Notes: generated from the sequence alone by a model not told the origin. A DNA stretch of 64,000 bases from Bradyrhizobium erythrophlei (GCA_900129675.1 FSRD01000001.1:7491501-7555500); one strand, 5' to 3'; positions 1-9,111 are shown, counted from the first letter of the stretch. Made by a program: numbers and translations.

Positions 1-34
1 CAATCAGCGCGGCGGTTCTCGTCAGCCATTTCAT
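1..34 (-). CDS. Start of an exported or membrane protein, cut by the window edge
   Basis: Only the first eleven codons are in the window, reading MKWLTRTAALI from an ATG whose first base is position 34. A purine-rich AGAGAG sits just upstream as a possible ribosome binding site. A short basic start followed by small hydrophobic residues is what a signal peptide or first membrane helix looks like. It follows the binding-protein gene of the ABC operon on the same strand, after an apparent terminator, so it may be separately transcribed. Function cannot be told. Confidence 0.5.
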   Translation of the reverse strand, partial: MKWLTRTAALI

Positions 35-90
35 GTTCACGATCTCTCTAAACAAAACAGGTGAACAGCCAGGCGCCGGTCGGCGCTTTG

Positions 91-121
91 AAAAAGAGGG
101 CGGTGCCGAAGCCCCCGCCCT
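91..121 (-). terminator. Rho-independent terminator after the ABC binding-protein gene
   Basis: Read on the minus strand, a GC stem (AGGGCGG pairing with CCGCCCT, roughly 97-121) is followed by a run of five T (complement of 91-95). It lies just past the stop codon of the binding-protein gene and before the next start at 34, so it should end the importer operon. Confidence 0.6.
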
Positions 122-136
122 TTGGTTCGCTCAGGA

Positions 137-1126
137 TCACTTCTTCATCGCGTCATAGACCGCGAAGGAATAAGCGCCTTCCGGCTTCCTGGTGATCACG
201 GGATCGGAGCCGCCAGCCATCAGGGTCGCGACCGTGCGCTCGTAGTCCTTGACGTCGAGCTTGCCGTCGCCGTCGCCGAGCAGCTTGGCGATTTCGCCCA
301 TCATCCGCTTCTGATCCTTCTCGGTCTTGGCGCCGGTGGAATCGCCGGCGAGGATGATCTTCACGGCTTCGTCGGGATGGGTCTTGGCGTACTCCCAGCC
401 CTTCATCGACGCCTTGACGAACTTTGCCATCTTGGCGACGAAGACCGGATCCTTCAGGTTCTTCTCCAGTACCCAGAGGCCGTCTTCCAGCGTGGCGACG
501 CCTTCGTCCTCATATTTGAAGACCACGAGTTGGCTCGGCTTGTAGCCGCCATCGATCACCTGCCAGTACTCGTTATAGGTCATGGTGGAGACGCAATCCG
601 CCTGCTTCTGCAGGATCGGATCGACGTTAAAACCCTGCTTGATCACCTTGACGCCGCCCTTGGAGCCGTCGGGCTTGTAGCCGAGCTTCGACATCCAGGA
701 CAGAAACGGATACTCGTTGCCGCCGTACCAGATGCCGACGGTCTTGTCCTTGAGGTCGACCGGCTTCTTGATGCCGGTGTCGGCGCGGCAGGTCAGTTCG
801 AGTCCGGATTTCTTGAAGGTCTGGGAGATGTTGACCAGCGGCACGCCCTTTTCGCGCGACGCCAGCGCCGACGGCATCCAGTCGACGACGACATCGGCGC
901 CGCCGCCGGCGATCACCTGCGGCGGGGCGACATCCGGGCCGCCCGGCTTGATCGTGACGTCCAGTCCGGCTTCCTTGTAGAATCCCTTGTCCTTGGCGAC
1001 GAGGTAGCCGGCGAACTGAGCTTGGGAAACCCATTTCAGCTGGATGGTGACGGGATCGGCGGCCTGTGCGCTCGAAAGCGCCAGACCAAACGTGAGGCCT
1101 GTGGCCAATGCCAAACTGTGCTTCAT
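137..1126 (-). CDS. ABC transporter periplasmic substrate-binding protein, NMT1/THI5-like
   Basis: A 329-residue periplasmic solute-binding protein that should capture the substrate and deliver it to the two permeases encoded upstream. The start is the ATG at 1126, preceded at good spacing by GGAG; a TTG four codons earlier would lie inside that ribosome binding site. Residues 1-22 are a signal peptide ending in AQA. The mature start, with PVTIQLKWVSQAQFAGYLVA and then GFYKEAGLDV, is the hallmark of the NMT1/THI5-like family, whose known members bind pyrimidine-type compounds (thiamine precursors, riboflavin) and other small heterocycles. Last gene of a four-gene minus-strand operon. The ligand is not shown by sequence; the neighbouring catabolic operon suggests an N-heterocycle. 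Confidence 0.88.
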   Translation of the reverse strand: MKHSLALATGLTFGLALSSAQAADPVTIQLKWVSQAQFAGYLVAKDKGFYKEAGLDVTIKPGGPDVAPPQVIAGGGADVVVDWMPSALASREKGVPLVNISQTFKKSGLELTCRADTGIKKPVDLKDKTVGIWYGGNEYPFLSWMSKLGYKPDGSKGGVKVIKQGFNVDPILQKQADCVSTMTYNEYWQVIDGGYKPSQLVVFKYEDEGVATLEDGLWVLEKNLKDPVFVAKMAKFVKASMKGWEYAKTHPDEAVKIILAGDSTGAKTEKDQKRMMGEIAKLLGDGDGKLDVKDYERTVATLMAGGSDPVITRKPEGAYSFAVYDAMKK

Positions 1127-1157
1127 AAAAAACTCCAAATCCTAAGACCTTGCCGAC

Positions 1158-2276
1158 CTAGGTCCGATACGACGGGTGCCAAAACGTTGTCGCGCGTTCG
1201 GCCAGCGTGACAAGTCCGTAGAAAGCCATTCCGGCGAGGGCAGCGAGGGCGATTTCCGCCCAGACCATGTCGATGGCCATGCGTCCCGCCTCGGTGGAGA
1301 TGCGAAACCCGATGCCCTGCGTCGGTGTCCCGAAGAACTCTGCAACGATCGCGCCAATCAGGGCCAGGGTGGCGTTGATCTTCAGCGCGTTGAAAATGAA
1401 TGGCAGCGCCGCCGGGAGATACAGTCTGGTCAGGCTCTGCGGGTAGGTCGCCGCATAGGAGCGCATCAGGTCGCGCTCGATATGTCCGGACGCCGACAGG
1501 CCCGCCAGCGCGTTCACCAGCATCGGGAAGAAGGTCACCAGCGCCACCACGGCGGCCTTGGACGGCCAGTCGAAGCCGAACCACATCACCATGATCGGGG
1601 CGATTCCGACCAGCGGCAGCGCCGAGAAGAAATTGCCAAGCGGCAATAGCCCGCGGCCGAGAAACGCGAACCGGTGCGCCAGGATGGCGACCAACAGCCC
1701 GGCGCCGCAGCCGATCGCGTAACCAACGAGAACGCCGCGAATGAAGGTCTGGACGAAATCCTCCCTCAGCGTCGGCAGCGATGCCGCAAATCTGACCGCT
1801 GCTGCACTCGGCGACGGCAACAGCACCGGTGGCACGCCAAAGCCGCGCACGCCGACTTCCCAGAGATAGAAAACCGTTGCCCCGAACAGCAACGGCACCA
1901 GGAGATCAAGCAGTTTCCGCCGCTCGGTCCGGATCGGACGCTGGGCGGCGAGGTTGATTACGCACGTGGCGGCCGCGAGCCAGGCCGCAATCACGATCAG
2001 CCAGAAGCCGATTCGCGCCGAGCCCGCGATCTCAAGATCGTGCAGCAAGACCAGCGACGTCGTGCCGGCCAGAACCACCCCGCCGATGCCGACCGCCGCG
2101 GCGCGGTCATCGGCCATCCAGGCCGCCAGCACGAACAGCACCCCCGCGCCGGCGGCGGCCTGCCATATCGGATGTGACAGCAGCGGCTTTGCCAGCGGCG
2201 CCAGCGGAAACAGAAAGGCCGCCAGAATGGCGCCCGCGGACGCGAGAAGGCCGAGCCGGAGCTTGCGCGGGTCCAT
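1158..2276 (-). CDS. ABC transporter permease with extra N-terminal membrane region
   Basis: A 372-residue inner-membrane permease of the nitrate/sulfonate/pyrimidine (NitT/TauT, SsuC-like) type. The start is the ATG at 2274-2276, which shares a base with the stop of the preceding permease (TGATG), implying translational coupling; the reading frame is open further upstream only by overlap with that gene. The canonical BPD_transp_1 region occupies the last ~250 residues, with the cytoplasmic coupling loop near AATYPQSLTRLYLPAALPF. The first ~120 residues add about four hydrophobic segments that ordinary ~260-residue family members lack. Its partners are the adjacent permease, ATPase and binding protein. 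Confidence 0.85.
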   Translation of the reverse strand: MDPRKLRLGLLASAGAILAAFLFPLAPLAKPLLSHPIWQAAAGAGVLFVLAAWMADDRAAAVGIGGVVLAGTTSLVLLHDLEIAGSARIGFWLIVIAAWLAAATCVINLAAQRPIRTERRKLLDLLVPLLFGATVFYLWEVGVRGFGVPPVLLPSPSAAAVRFAASLPTLREDFVQTFIRGVLVGYAIGCGAGLLVAILAHRFAFLGRGLLPLGNFFSALPLVGIAPIMVMWFGFDWPSKAAVVALVTFFPMLVNALAGLSASGHIERDLMRSYAATYPQSLTRLYLPAALPFIFNALKINATLALIGAIVAEFFGTPTQGIGFRISTEAGRMAIDMVWAEIALAALAGMAFYGLVTLAERATTFWHPSYRT

Positions 2277-3199
2277 CAATGCGCTCCCATGCGCCGGGCA
2301 ACGCCGCGCTCGACCAGGCCGACCAGGCCAATCAGACCGGACGAGAGCACCGCGGATGCCACCAGCGCCGCCCAGAGCTGGACGGTCTGCCCGTAATAGG
2401 AGCCGGCCAACAGCCGCGCGCCGATGCCTGCTTCCGCGCCCGTCGGCAACTCGGCGACGATGGCGCCGACAAGCGAAATCGTGATGGCAACCTTGAGGCT
2501 GGTGAAGAGATAGGGGATCGCCGCGGGCCAGCGCAGTTTCCACAGCATCTGGCGCGGCGTCGCCGACCAGGTCCGCATCAGCTCGATCTGCAGCGGGTCG
2601 GGCGAGGTGAAGCCTTTCACCATTCCGATGGCGATCGGAAAAAAGCAGAGATAGGCGGAAATGATCGATTTCGGCAGCAACCCGTGCAGTCCGAGCGCGC
2701 CGAGCACCACGACGAAAATCGGCGCCAGCGCCAGCACCGGCACCATTTGCGAGCAGATGATCCAGGGCAACAGGCTGCGTTCCAGCACCCGGCTGTGCAC
2801 GATCAGCAAAGCGAGCAGGATGCCGAACAGCGCGCCAAGCACAAAACCCAGCAGCGTCGCCGACAGGGTGACCAGCGAATGATAGACCAGGCTGCGCGGC
2901 GCGAGCGGCGGATAACCAAAGACGCCGTCGATGAACGCGGCCACGACCTGGTGCGGTGCCGGCAACAGCGGACGCTCGGCGCTCATCGTGCCGGACAGAA
3001 CGTCCGTGACCGTGTAGGGCGTCTCCTCTCGCTCAAAGCCGTCGCGGACCAGCGTCCAGTTCATGGCCAGCGCCGCGACATACCAGATCGCAATGAGTGC
3101 CAGGATCGTCGTCGCCAGCGGCGCATAGCGCTCGGTCAGCGGATGGCGGGCAAGCGTTGCCGTCGTCCGTACCGGCAATGCGAGCGAACTACTCGTCAT
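2276..3199 (-). CDS. ABC transporter permease, NitT/TauT type
   Basis: A 307-residue permease, the second membrane subunit of the importer. A hydrophobic anchor near residues 28-48 is followed by a periplasmic stretch and then about five further membrane segments. The coupling loop is seen around TWSATPRQMLWKLRWPAAIPY. It overlaps the ATPase gene upstream by 11 bases and the other permease downstream by one, so the three are surely cotranscribed. Two different permeases point to a heterodimeric channel. It probably works with the NMT1-type binding protein; the substrate is inferred only from neighbours. Confidence 0.86.
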   Translation of the reverse strand: MTSSSLALPVRTTATLARHPLTERYAPLATTILALIAIWYVAALAMNWTLVRDGFEREETPYTVTDVLSGTMSAERPLLPAPHQVVAAFIDGVFGYPPLAPRSLVYHSLVTLSATLLGFVLGALFGILLALLIVHSRVLERSLLPWIICSQMVPVLALAPIFVVVLGALGLHGLLPKSIISAYLCFFPIAIGMVKGFTSPDPLQIELMRTWSATPRQMLWKLRWPAAIPYLFTSLKVAITISLVGAIVAELPTGAEAGIGARLLAGSYYGQTVQLWAALVASAVLSSGLIGLVGLVERGVARRMGAH

Positions 3200-4130
3200 A
3201 GGAATGTCCTGCGCGCAGGCCGGAACGAACGCGCTGGGCGATTTTGAGAAACTCCGGCGTCTCGCGGATCTCGAGCGAGCGGTCGGGCGGAAAATCGCAA
3301 TCGATGATATCGATGATGCGGCCGGGACGCGGCGACATCACCACGATCCTGGTCGACAGGAAAACCGCTTCCGGAATCGAATGGGTGACGAACAGCACCG
3401 TCTTTTCGGTCGATTTCCACAATTGCAGCAGCTGCTCGTTGAGATGGTCGCGCACGATCTCGTCGAGCGCGCCGAATGGTTCGTCCATCAGCAACATCGC
3501 CGGATCGAACGACAGCGCACGCGCGATCGAGACCCGCTGCTGCATGCCGCCCGACAGTTGCCAGGGAAATTTGCGCTCGAAACCGGTCAAATTGACCAGC
3601 GCGAGGTAGCGTTCCACCCGCTGCTGCTGGTCGGCCTCCGAAAATCCCATGATTTCCAGCGGCAGCTTCAGGTTCTTTTCGATGGTACGCCACGGGAATA
3701 GCGCCGGCGCCTGGAACACATAGCCGTAACTGCGCGCCAGCCGCGCATTCTCCGCGCTCATGCCGTTGACCAGAAGCGAGCCGGAAGAGGGCTGCTGGAG
3801 ATCGGCGATCACGCGCAACATCGTGGTCTTGCCGCACCCGGACGGGCCGATAAAGGAAACGAACTCGCCCTCGGCGATCTGCAGGCTGACGCCGGAAAGC
3901 GCGTCGACCCGGCCGTCGGCGGTCTCGAATGTCAGCGAGATGTTTTGCGCATCGACGACCAGTCGTCCCGGCGAGGGGGCGGGCGAAGGAGCTGAAGTCA
4001 CAGGAGAAAAGGATGACACGTTCTCGTCCGGGCGATGCCTGATCGTCGGTTCACTGACAATTGACATGCTCGGCTGACGCGATGCCATGTCAGGGATAGT
4101 GGCAAAAGCTGCTAAAAGAGGCGCGCCCAT
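3189..4130 (-). CDS. ABC transporter ATP-binding protein, NitT/TauT (SsuB-like) type
   Basis: The cytoplasmic ATPase that powers the importer. A Walker A motif GPSGCGKTT lies about residue 95, the Q-loop at FQAPALFPW, the ABC signature LSGGMQQRVSIARAL near 192, and Walker B with D-loop LLMDEPFGALD near 212. The C-terminal switch histidine is in VTHSIPEA. The conserved domain begins near LVVDAQNISLTF (~residue 57), so the first ~55 residues are poorly conserved. The true start could be the internal Met at 4088 or 4067; none has a convincing ribosome binding site. It is the first gene of the minus-strand operon, divergent from the hydroxylase operon. Confidence 0.87.
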   Translation of the reverse strand: MGAPLLAAFATIPDMASRQPSMSIVSEPTIRHRPDENVSSFSPVTSAPSPAPSPGRLVVDAQNISLTFETADGRVDALSGVSLQIAEGEFVSFIGPSGCGKTTMLRVIADLQQPSSGSLLVNGMSAENARLARSYGYVFQAPALFPWRTIEKNLKLPLEIMGFSEADQQQRVERYLALVNLTGFERKFPWQLSGGMQQRVSIARALSFDPAMLLMDEPFGALDEIVRDHLNEQLLQLWKSTEKTVLFVTHSIPEAVFLSTRIVVMSPRPGRIIDIIDCDFPPDRSLEIRETPEFLKIAQRVRSGLRAGHSYDE

Positions 4131-4212
4131 TGTTTATGCACGCGGACAGAATAATAAGCAGGAATTCGCTGCATTTCCATGCAGTTCTTGTGGAGTTTTG
4201 GCTTGGCGGCTT

Positions 4213-4241
4213 TTGACAGGCAACGTCGGTCGGCAGATACT
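4213..4241 (+). promoter_or_regulatory. Sigma70-type promoter for the catabolic operon
   Basis: The 161-base gap between divergent operons contains TTGACA at 4213-4218, exactly 17 bases, then GATACT at 4236-4241, a perfect -35 and a four-of-six -10. It points at the plus-strand hydroxylase gene starting at 4292. No equally good promoter was seen for the importer operon on the other strand, nor any clear operator. Confidence 0.6.
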
Positions 4242-4291
4242 TTTATGGTGTCTTTTCAAGCCAAAGCGGATGCCGTCTCCGAGCGAGCGTT

Positions 4292-5170
4292 ATGAAGCCT
4301 GCTCCATTTAAATACATTGCGGCTTCTTCGCTGGATCACGCGCTGTCGCTCAAGGCCGAATATGGTGACGAAGCCCGGTTTCTCGCCGGCGGCCAAAGCC
4401 TGATTCCGGCCATGAACTTCCGCCTGGCGCGGCCTTCCGTGCTGATCGACATCAACGGCCTGAAGGACGTAGCCGGCGTCGATCAGACCAGTGGCGAGGG
4501 CGTCCGGGTCGGCGCGCTGACGCGCTACCGCGACCTCGAACGGGATAGCCGCTTTCTGGCATCCTGTCCGCTATTTGCCGACGCGCTTCCGCACATTGCC
4601 CATCCGCAAATCCGAAACCGGGGGACCATCGGCGGGAACCTGTCGCATGCGGACCCAGCTTCCGAACTTCCGGCGCTCGCGATCGCAATGGAGGGGCGAA
4701 TGCGACTCAAATCTTCCGCCGGTGAGCGGGAGGTTGCGGCATCGGAGTTTTTCCAGGGATTGCTCACCACCGATCTCGGGGTCGATGAGATGCTGGTGGA
4801 GATCGCTTTTCCCGAGCCGGCGCCCCGCACCGGCACATGCTTCATGGAAGTGGCCCGCCGGCGCGGCGATTTCGCCCTCGCCGGCGTCGCGGCCATCCTG
4901 ACCCTCGACGCAGAAGGGCGATGCGCAAGAGCGCGGCTGGCGCTTTGCGGCGTCGGCGAAACCCCGGTGGATGCCAGCGAAGCCTTGTCGTCGTTTGTCG
5001 GGCAGCGCTGCACGGACGGCGCCATCGAAACCGCTGCTGCGGAGGTCCAGAAGATGATCGCGCCCTCCGGCAATGTCCACGGCACCGCCGACTACCAACG
5101 GCACATCGCTGGAGTCTTGACGCAGCGCGCCCTCACCATCGCGCATCAGCGGGCCAGTCATGGCGCCTGA
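4292..5170 (+). CDS. Molybdenum hydroxylase, FAD-binding medium subunit (CoxM/CutM-like)
   Basis: A 292-residue flavoprotein subunit of the xanthine oxidase family. It passes electrons from the iron-sulfur subunit through FAD. The N-terminal FAD_binding_5 domain shows the two family signatures: AGGQSLIPAMNFRLARP near residue 32 and NRGTIGGNLSHADPASELP near 108. A CO_deh_flav_C domain follows to the end. Family length is 280-300, so it is intact. Start ATG at 4292 encodes MKPAPFKYIAASS, a typical N-terminus. It is the first gene behind the promoter at 4213 and overlaps the small subunit by 11 bases, giving an M-S-L order. Substrate class cannot be read from this subunit. Confidence 0.88.
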   Translation: MKPAPFKYIAASSLDHALSLKAEYGDEARFLAGGQSLIPAMNFRLARPSVLIDINGLKDVAGVDQTSGEGVRVGALTRYRDLERDSRFLASCPLFADALPHIAHPQIRNRGTIGGNLSHADPASELPALAIAMEGRMRLKSSAGEREVAASEFFQGLLTTDLGVDEMLVEIAFPEPAPRTGTCFMEVARRRGDFALAGVAAILTLDAEGRCARARLALCGVGETPVDASEALSSFVGQRCTDGAIETAAAEVQKMIAPSGNVHGTADYQRHIAGVLTQRALTIAHQRASHGA

Positions 5171-5651
5171 CCGGCACGATATCGAACTTTCGGTCAACGG
5201 GGTATCGTACCGGCGCGGCGTCGAGTCGCGTACGCTGCTGAGCGATTTCCTCCGCCATGACTTGCTGCTCGCCGGCACCCATGTCGGCTGCGAACACGGG
5301 GTGTGCGGCGCGTGCACGGTCCTGCTCGATGGCGCGCCGGTCCGCTCCTGCCTGATGTTTGCGGTGCAGGCCAATGGGCATGAACTCTCGACCGTCGAAG
5401 GTCTTGCGACACCTGCGGGCGAATTGCATCCCGTGCAACAGGCGATGCACGATCATCACGGCCTGCAATGCGGCTACTGCACGCCGGGCATTTTGATGAC
5501 GATGACGGCGTTCCTGAAGGAAAATACACAGCCGTCGGAAGATGAGGTGCGCGAAGCGCTGTCCGGCAATCTGTGCCGCTGCACGGGTTACCAGAATATC
5601 GTCGACGCGATGCTGGCGGCCGCGCAGGCGATGCGGGCGGCCCGGCCATGA
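5160..5651 (+). CDS. Molybdenum hydroxylase, 2x[2Fe-2S] small subunit (CoxS-like)
   Basis: A 163-residue iron-sulfur subunit linking the molybdenum site to FAD. The plant-type ferredoxin half shows CEHGVCGACTVLLDG and a fourth Cys in VRSC (residues ~43-63). The second, helical half has CGYCTPG and CRCTG, ligands of the second cluster. Length matches the family. The gene starts inside the medium-subunit gene and ends in an ATGA overlap with the large subunit, so stoichiometric coupled translation is expected. Confidence 0.92.
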   Translation: MAPDRHDIELSVNGVSYRRGVESRTLLSDFLRHDLLLAGTHVGCEHGVCGACTVLLDGAPVRSCLMFAVQANGHELSTVEGLATPAGELHPVQQAMHDHHGLQCGYCTPGILMTMTAFLKENTQPSEDEVREALSGNLCRCTGYQNIVDAMLAAAQAMRAARP

Positions 5652-7996
5652 CAACCCGCTTTTTCGGCGCACCGGTCAAACGCAACGAAGACCGCAAGCT
5701 TTTGACTGGACAGGGGCTGTTCATCGACGACGTCGAACTGCCGGGCATGTTGCACGCGGCCTTCCTGCGCAGCCAGGTGGCGCATGCTCGAATCAAAAAG
5801 ATCGATGTATCCCGGGCGCTGAAACGTCCCGGCGTGGTGGCGGTCTATACCGCCGATGATCTCGGCGCCTACTGGCAGCCCGGACCGTTGCTGGTCCCGC
5901 CACCGCCGATCGCGGGAATTGTCTTCAACGCGCGAACCCAGGTGCCGCTGGCCAAAGAAAAGGTTCGCCACGTCGGTGAGCCTTTGGCCGTCATCGTTGC
6001 CGAAAGCCGTTACATCGCCGAAGATGCGCTCGACGATATCGACGTCGATCTCGAAATCCTGCCGGCGGTCGTCGATATCGAAAAGGGGCTCGATGCCGCA
6101 GCACCCCGTGTTCACGACGATCTCGAGTCCAACGTCGCAGCGCATGTCCGGCAGACCAAGGGCGATTACCGCAACGCGGCCGCCAAAGCCGATCTGATCC
6201 TCAAACGCCGGTTTCGCTATGAGCACGGCATTTCCTCGCCGATCGAAACGCGCGGCGTGGTGGCGCAATGGAACGCCCGCAGCAGCCAGATGACGATCTG
6301 GGACACCACCCAGGCGCCGGTTTTCGTTCGTAACGGTCTCGCTGCGATGCTCGGTCTCGGCGAACAGCAGGTGCGCGTCATCGCGCCCTTTGTCGGCGGC
6401 GGCTTTGGCCCGAAGATCATGATGTTCTACCCGGAAGAGGTCGTGCTGCCGTGGATCTCGATGCGGCTCAACCGACCGGTGAAATGGATCGAGGACCGGC
6501 TGGAGCATTTTTTTGCGACCACGCACGAGCGGGGCCAGATTCATGATGCGGAGATCGCGGTCGCGCGTGACGGCCGCATCCTCGGCATCAAGGACGTCTT
6601 CCTGCATGACACCGGTGCGTATGATCCCTATGGGCTGACCGTGCCGATCAACAGCCAGTGCACGCTGCTCGGTCCCTATGTGGTGCCGGCCTATGACAGC
6701 ACATTCACGGCGGTGTTCACCAATCTGCCGATCGTGACGCCGTATCGCGGCGCCGGGCGTCAGCACGGCGTGTTCGTGATGGAGCGGCTGCTTGATCTGG
6801 CTGCGCACGAGCTCAAGATCGATCCGGCAGAAATCAGGCGCCGCAATCTCATTCCGTCGGACGCGTTTCCGTACAAGAACGAGATCATCTTCCAGGATTT
6901 TCAGCCGCTGGAATATGACAGCGGCAATTACGAGCCGGTGCTCGACAAGGCGCTCGAAGCGATCGGATATGCCGACTTCCTGAAGCACGAACAGCCAAAG
7001 CTACGCGCGCAAGGTCGTCATGTCGGCATCGGCGTCGCCTGTTACGTCGAGGGCACCGGCATCGGTCCCTACGAAGGCGCAAAAGTCCAGGTGCAGGCCA
7101 ACGGCAAGGTCAATGTCGCGACCGGAATCGGCACCCAGGGGCAGGGGCACTTTACCAGCTTTGCGCAAATCGTCGCCGACCAACTCGGCGTCGATGTCAC
7201 CGAAGTCGATATCGTCACCGGCGACACCGACCGGTTCTATTGGGGAGCGGGGACATTCGCCAGCCGCGGCGCGGTCGTCGCCGGCAACGCGGTCAACGAA
7301 GCCTCGCGCGTGGTGCGGCAGAAGGCCCTGAAGCTCGCCGGCGACCTGTTCGAATGCTCGGAGGATGATCTCGTTCTCGAAGGCGGCAAGGTTTCGATCG
7401 TCGGTATCCCCGAAAAATTCATCAGGCTTGGCGAACTGGCCCAGCGCGCCAATCCGATGCGCGGCGCGGTCAAGCCCGGCACCGAGCCGGGCCTGGAGTC
7501 GACTCAGTATTTCGGGCCGCCCAGCGGCGCGACCGCCAACGGCGTCCACGCGATGATCGTCGAGCTGGACCCGCAGACGTTCGACCTGAAAATTCTGAAA
7601 TACGTCGTGGTCCACGATTGCGGGACCGTGATCAATCCAATGATCCTGACCGGCCAGATCCATGGCGGCGTGGCCCAGGGCATTGGCAACGCGTTCTACG
7701 AAAAGCTGTCGTTCGACGACCAGGGCCAGCTCCTCAACGCGTCGCTGGCGGACTATTTGCTGCCGACCGCGCTGGAGGTTCCGCGCATGGAGCTTGACCA
7801 TACGACGACGCCGTCCCCGCTCAACCCGCTGGGAATCAAAGGGGCCGGAGAGGCCGGTGCGATCCCGGTCGGTCCTTTGTTCGCGCAAGCGATCGAGGAT
7901 GCGCTGCATCTCAGGCGCCAGAAGGTCGAACTGCTGGAGATCCCGCTGAGCCCGAGCCGGTTGTTCGAATTGACGCAAAGCGCGAGGCTCCCGTGA
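5648..7996 (+). CDS. Molybdenum hydroxylase, large molybdopterin-binding subunit
   Basis: The catalytic subunit (782 residues) of a xanthine-oxidase-family dehydrogenase. The start is the ATG in the ATGA overlap with the small subunit (MTTRFFGAPVKRNEDRK). Family landmarks are the FVGGGFGPK cofactor motif, GTQGQGHFTSFAQIVADQLG, and the C-terminal GIKGAGEAGAIPVGP carrying the catalytic glutamate. The active-site loop reads PYRGAGRQ, not the AYxCSFR loop of true form-I CO dehydrogenase, so this is not a CO oxidiser. Known relatives hydroxylate N-heterocycles (uracil, nicotinate, quinoline, purines). Its location beside a ring-opening amidohydrolase suggests a pyrimidine-like ring, by inference. 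Confidence 0.9.
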   Translation: MTTRFFGAPVKRNEDRKLLTGQGLFIDDVELPGMLHAAFLRSQVAHARIKKIDVSRALKRPGVVAVYTADDLGAYWQPGPLLVPPPPIAGIVFNARTQVPLAKEKVRHVGEPLAVIVAESRYIAEDALDDIDVDLEILPAVVDIEKGLDAAAPRVHDDLESNVAAHVRQTKGDYRNAAAKADLILKRRFRYEHGISSPIETRGVVAQWNARSSQMTIWDTTQAPVFVRNGLAAMLGLGEQQVRVIAPFVGGGFGPKIMMFYPEEVVLPWISMRLNRPVKWIEDRLEHFFATTHERGQIHDAEIAVARDGRILGIKDVFLHDTGAYDPYGLTVPINSQCTLLGPYVVPAYDSTFTAVFTNLPIVTPYRGAGRQHGVFVMERLLDLAAHELKIDPAEIRRRNLIPSDAFPYKNEIIFQDFQPLEYDSGNYEPVLDKALEAIGYADFLKHEQPKLRAQGRHVGIGVACYVEGTGIGPYEGAKVQVQANGKVNVATGIGTQGQGHFTSFAQIVADQLGVDVTEVDIVTGDTDRFYWGAGTFASRGAVVAGNAVNEASRVVRQKALKLAGDLFECSEDDLVLEGGKVSIVGIPEKFIRLGELAQRANPMRGAVKPGTEPGLESTQYFGPPSGATANGVHAMIVELDPQTFDLKILKYVVVHDCGTVINPMILTGQIHGGVAQGIGNAFYEKLSFDDQGQLLNASLADYLLPTALEVPRMELDHTTTPSPLNPLGIKGAGEAGAIPVGPLFAQAIEDALHLRRQKVELLEIPLSPSRLFELTQSARLP

Positions 7997-9111
7997 GGTC
8001 GGCGCAGGTTTTCAGACTGTCGATGGCGCATCCCGGAGATCTCTCCGAACTGGATCGGTTGATCACCGGCGGAACGGTCCGTGCGGCCGAAGTAGCAGCC
8101 ATTATCGGCAAGACCGAGGGCAATGGTGGCGTCAACGATTTCACCCGCGGCTACTTCACACAGACCCTGATGGCGCTGCTGTCAAAGCATCTGAAAAAGC
8201 CCGCGGAGCAATTGATCCACGAAATTCCCTGCGCGCTGTCCGGCGGCACGGAAGGCGTCATGAGCCCGCATTACAGCGTGTTTTGTGCCGGCGAAGCCGA
8301 TGCGGCGCCGGGCGCAGGATCGTCGCTCGCGATCGGCACCGCACTCAGCGAACCGGTTCCGGCCGAAAATGTCGGCCGGCGCGCCCATGTCGACAGCGTC
8401 GCCAATGCGGTTCGTGCGGCGATCGCCAATGCCGGGATTGAGCGGCTCGACGACGTGCATTTCGTGCAGGTCAAATGCCCCTGCGTCACGGTCGCCCGTG
8501 CAGCGGCGGCGATTGCCGCGGGCAAGACGCTGCTCACCAATGATCCCAACAAATCGATGGCCTATGCGCGCGCGGCCGGCGCCTTCGGGGTTGCCGTCGC
8601 GCTCGACGAGCTAAAGCTTTCCGGCTTTGAGGATGCGTCGCTGCTCAGCGATTTTTCGATCCAGTCGCCGCGCGCCAGCATTTCGTCGGGCGTCGAAGTC
8701 GAGAGCAACGAGGTCATCGTGCTCGGCAACAGCCCGCACTGGTCAGGCCCGCTGCGCATCGCGCACCGGCCGATGGCCGACGCGCTCGACATCGGCGCGA
8801 TCGTCGATGTGCTGGCCGACCTCCGCATAGCAGCGAACCCACAGGTTTCTGCCGACGATGCCGCGCGGATCGCGACCGTGCTGGTCAAATGCGAGCCGGA
8901 CCGGCGCGGCCGGATCCGCGGCAACCGCCACACCATGCTCGATGACACCGACATCAACGCGCAGCGCCATATCCGCGGCGCGGTCGCAGGCCTGGTTGCC
9001 GGCGTGATCGGCGACGGACGGATTTTCGTGTCCGGCGGCGCCGAACATCAGGGACCCGACGGCGGCGGCCTGATTGCCGTCATCGCCCACCAGAAAAACG
9101 GCGGAGCCTGA
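7993..9111 (+). CDS. Ring-opening amidohydrolase, cyanuric acid hydrolase/barbiturase family
   Basis: A 372-residue member of the small AtzD/TrzD/barbiturase family, which hydrolyses an amide bond in cyclic imides such as cyanuric acid or barbiturate. The protein is three pseudo-repeats, each contributing lysine and serine: IGKTEGNGG with ALSGGTEGVMSPH, then VQVKCPC with SISSGVE, then VLVKCEPDRRGRIRGNRHT with FVSGGAEHQGPDGGG. All appear present, so activity is plausible. It starts at a GTG that overlaps the large-subunit stop (GTGA), and its own stop overlaps the next ATG. In oxidative pyrimidine degradation the hydroxylase product barbiturate is the substrate of this family, so the pairing is suggestive. 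Cyanuric acid or a novel imide are alternatives. Confidence 0.85.
   Translation: MRSAQVFRLSMAHPGDLSELDRLITGGTVRAAEVAAIIGKTEGNGGVNDFTRGYFTQTLMALLSKHLKKPAEQLIHEIPCALSGGTEGVMSPHYSVFCAGEADAAPGAGSSLAIGTALSEPVPAENVGRRAHVDSVANAVRAAIANAGIERLDDVHFVQVKCPCVTVARAAAAIAAGKTLLTNDPNKSMAYARAAGAFGVAVALDELKLSGFEDASLLSDFSIQSPRASISSGVEVESNEVIVLGNSPHWSGPLRIAHRPMADALDIGAIVDVLADLRIAANPQVSADDAARIATVLVKCEPDRRGRIRGNRHTMLDDTDINAQRHIRGAVAGLVAGVIGDGRIFVSGGAEHQGPDGGGLIAVIAHQKNGGA

Noticed and set aside
122-1210. 362-codon plus-strand open frame
   Set aside because: Antisense to the periplasmic binding protein with its clear signal peptide.
5588-6988. 466-codon minus-strand open frame
   Set aside because: Antisense to the Mo-hydroxylase large subunit; high-GC DNA leaves long empty frames.
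5648-7996. Aerobic CO dehydrogenase (coxL) call
   Set aside because: The AYxCSFR active-site loop of form-I CO dehydrogenase is absent; PYRGAGRQ is found instead.
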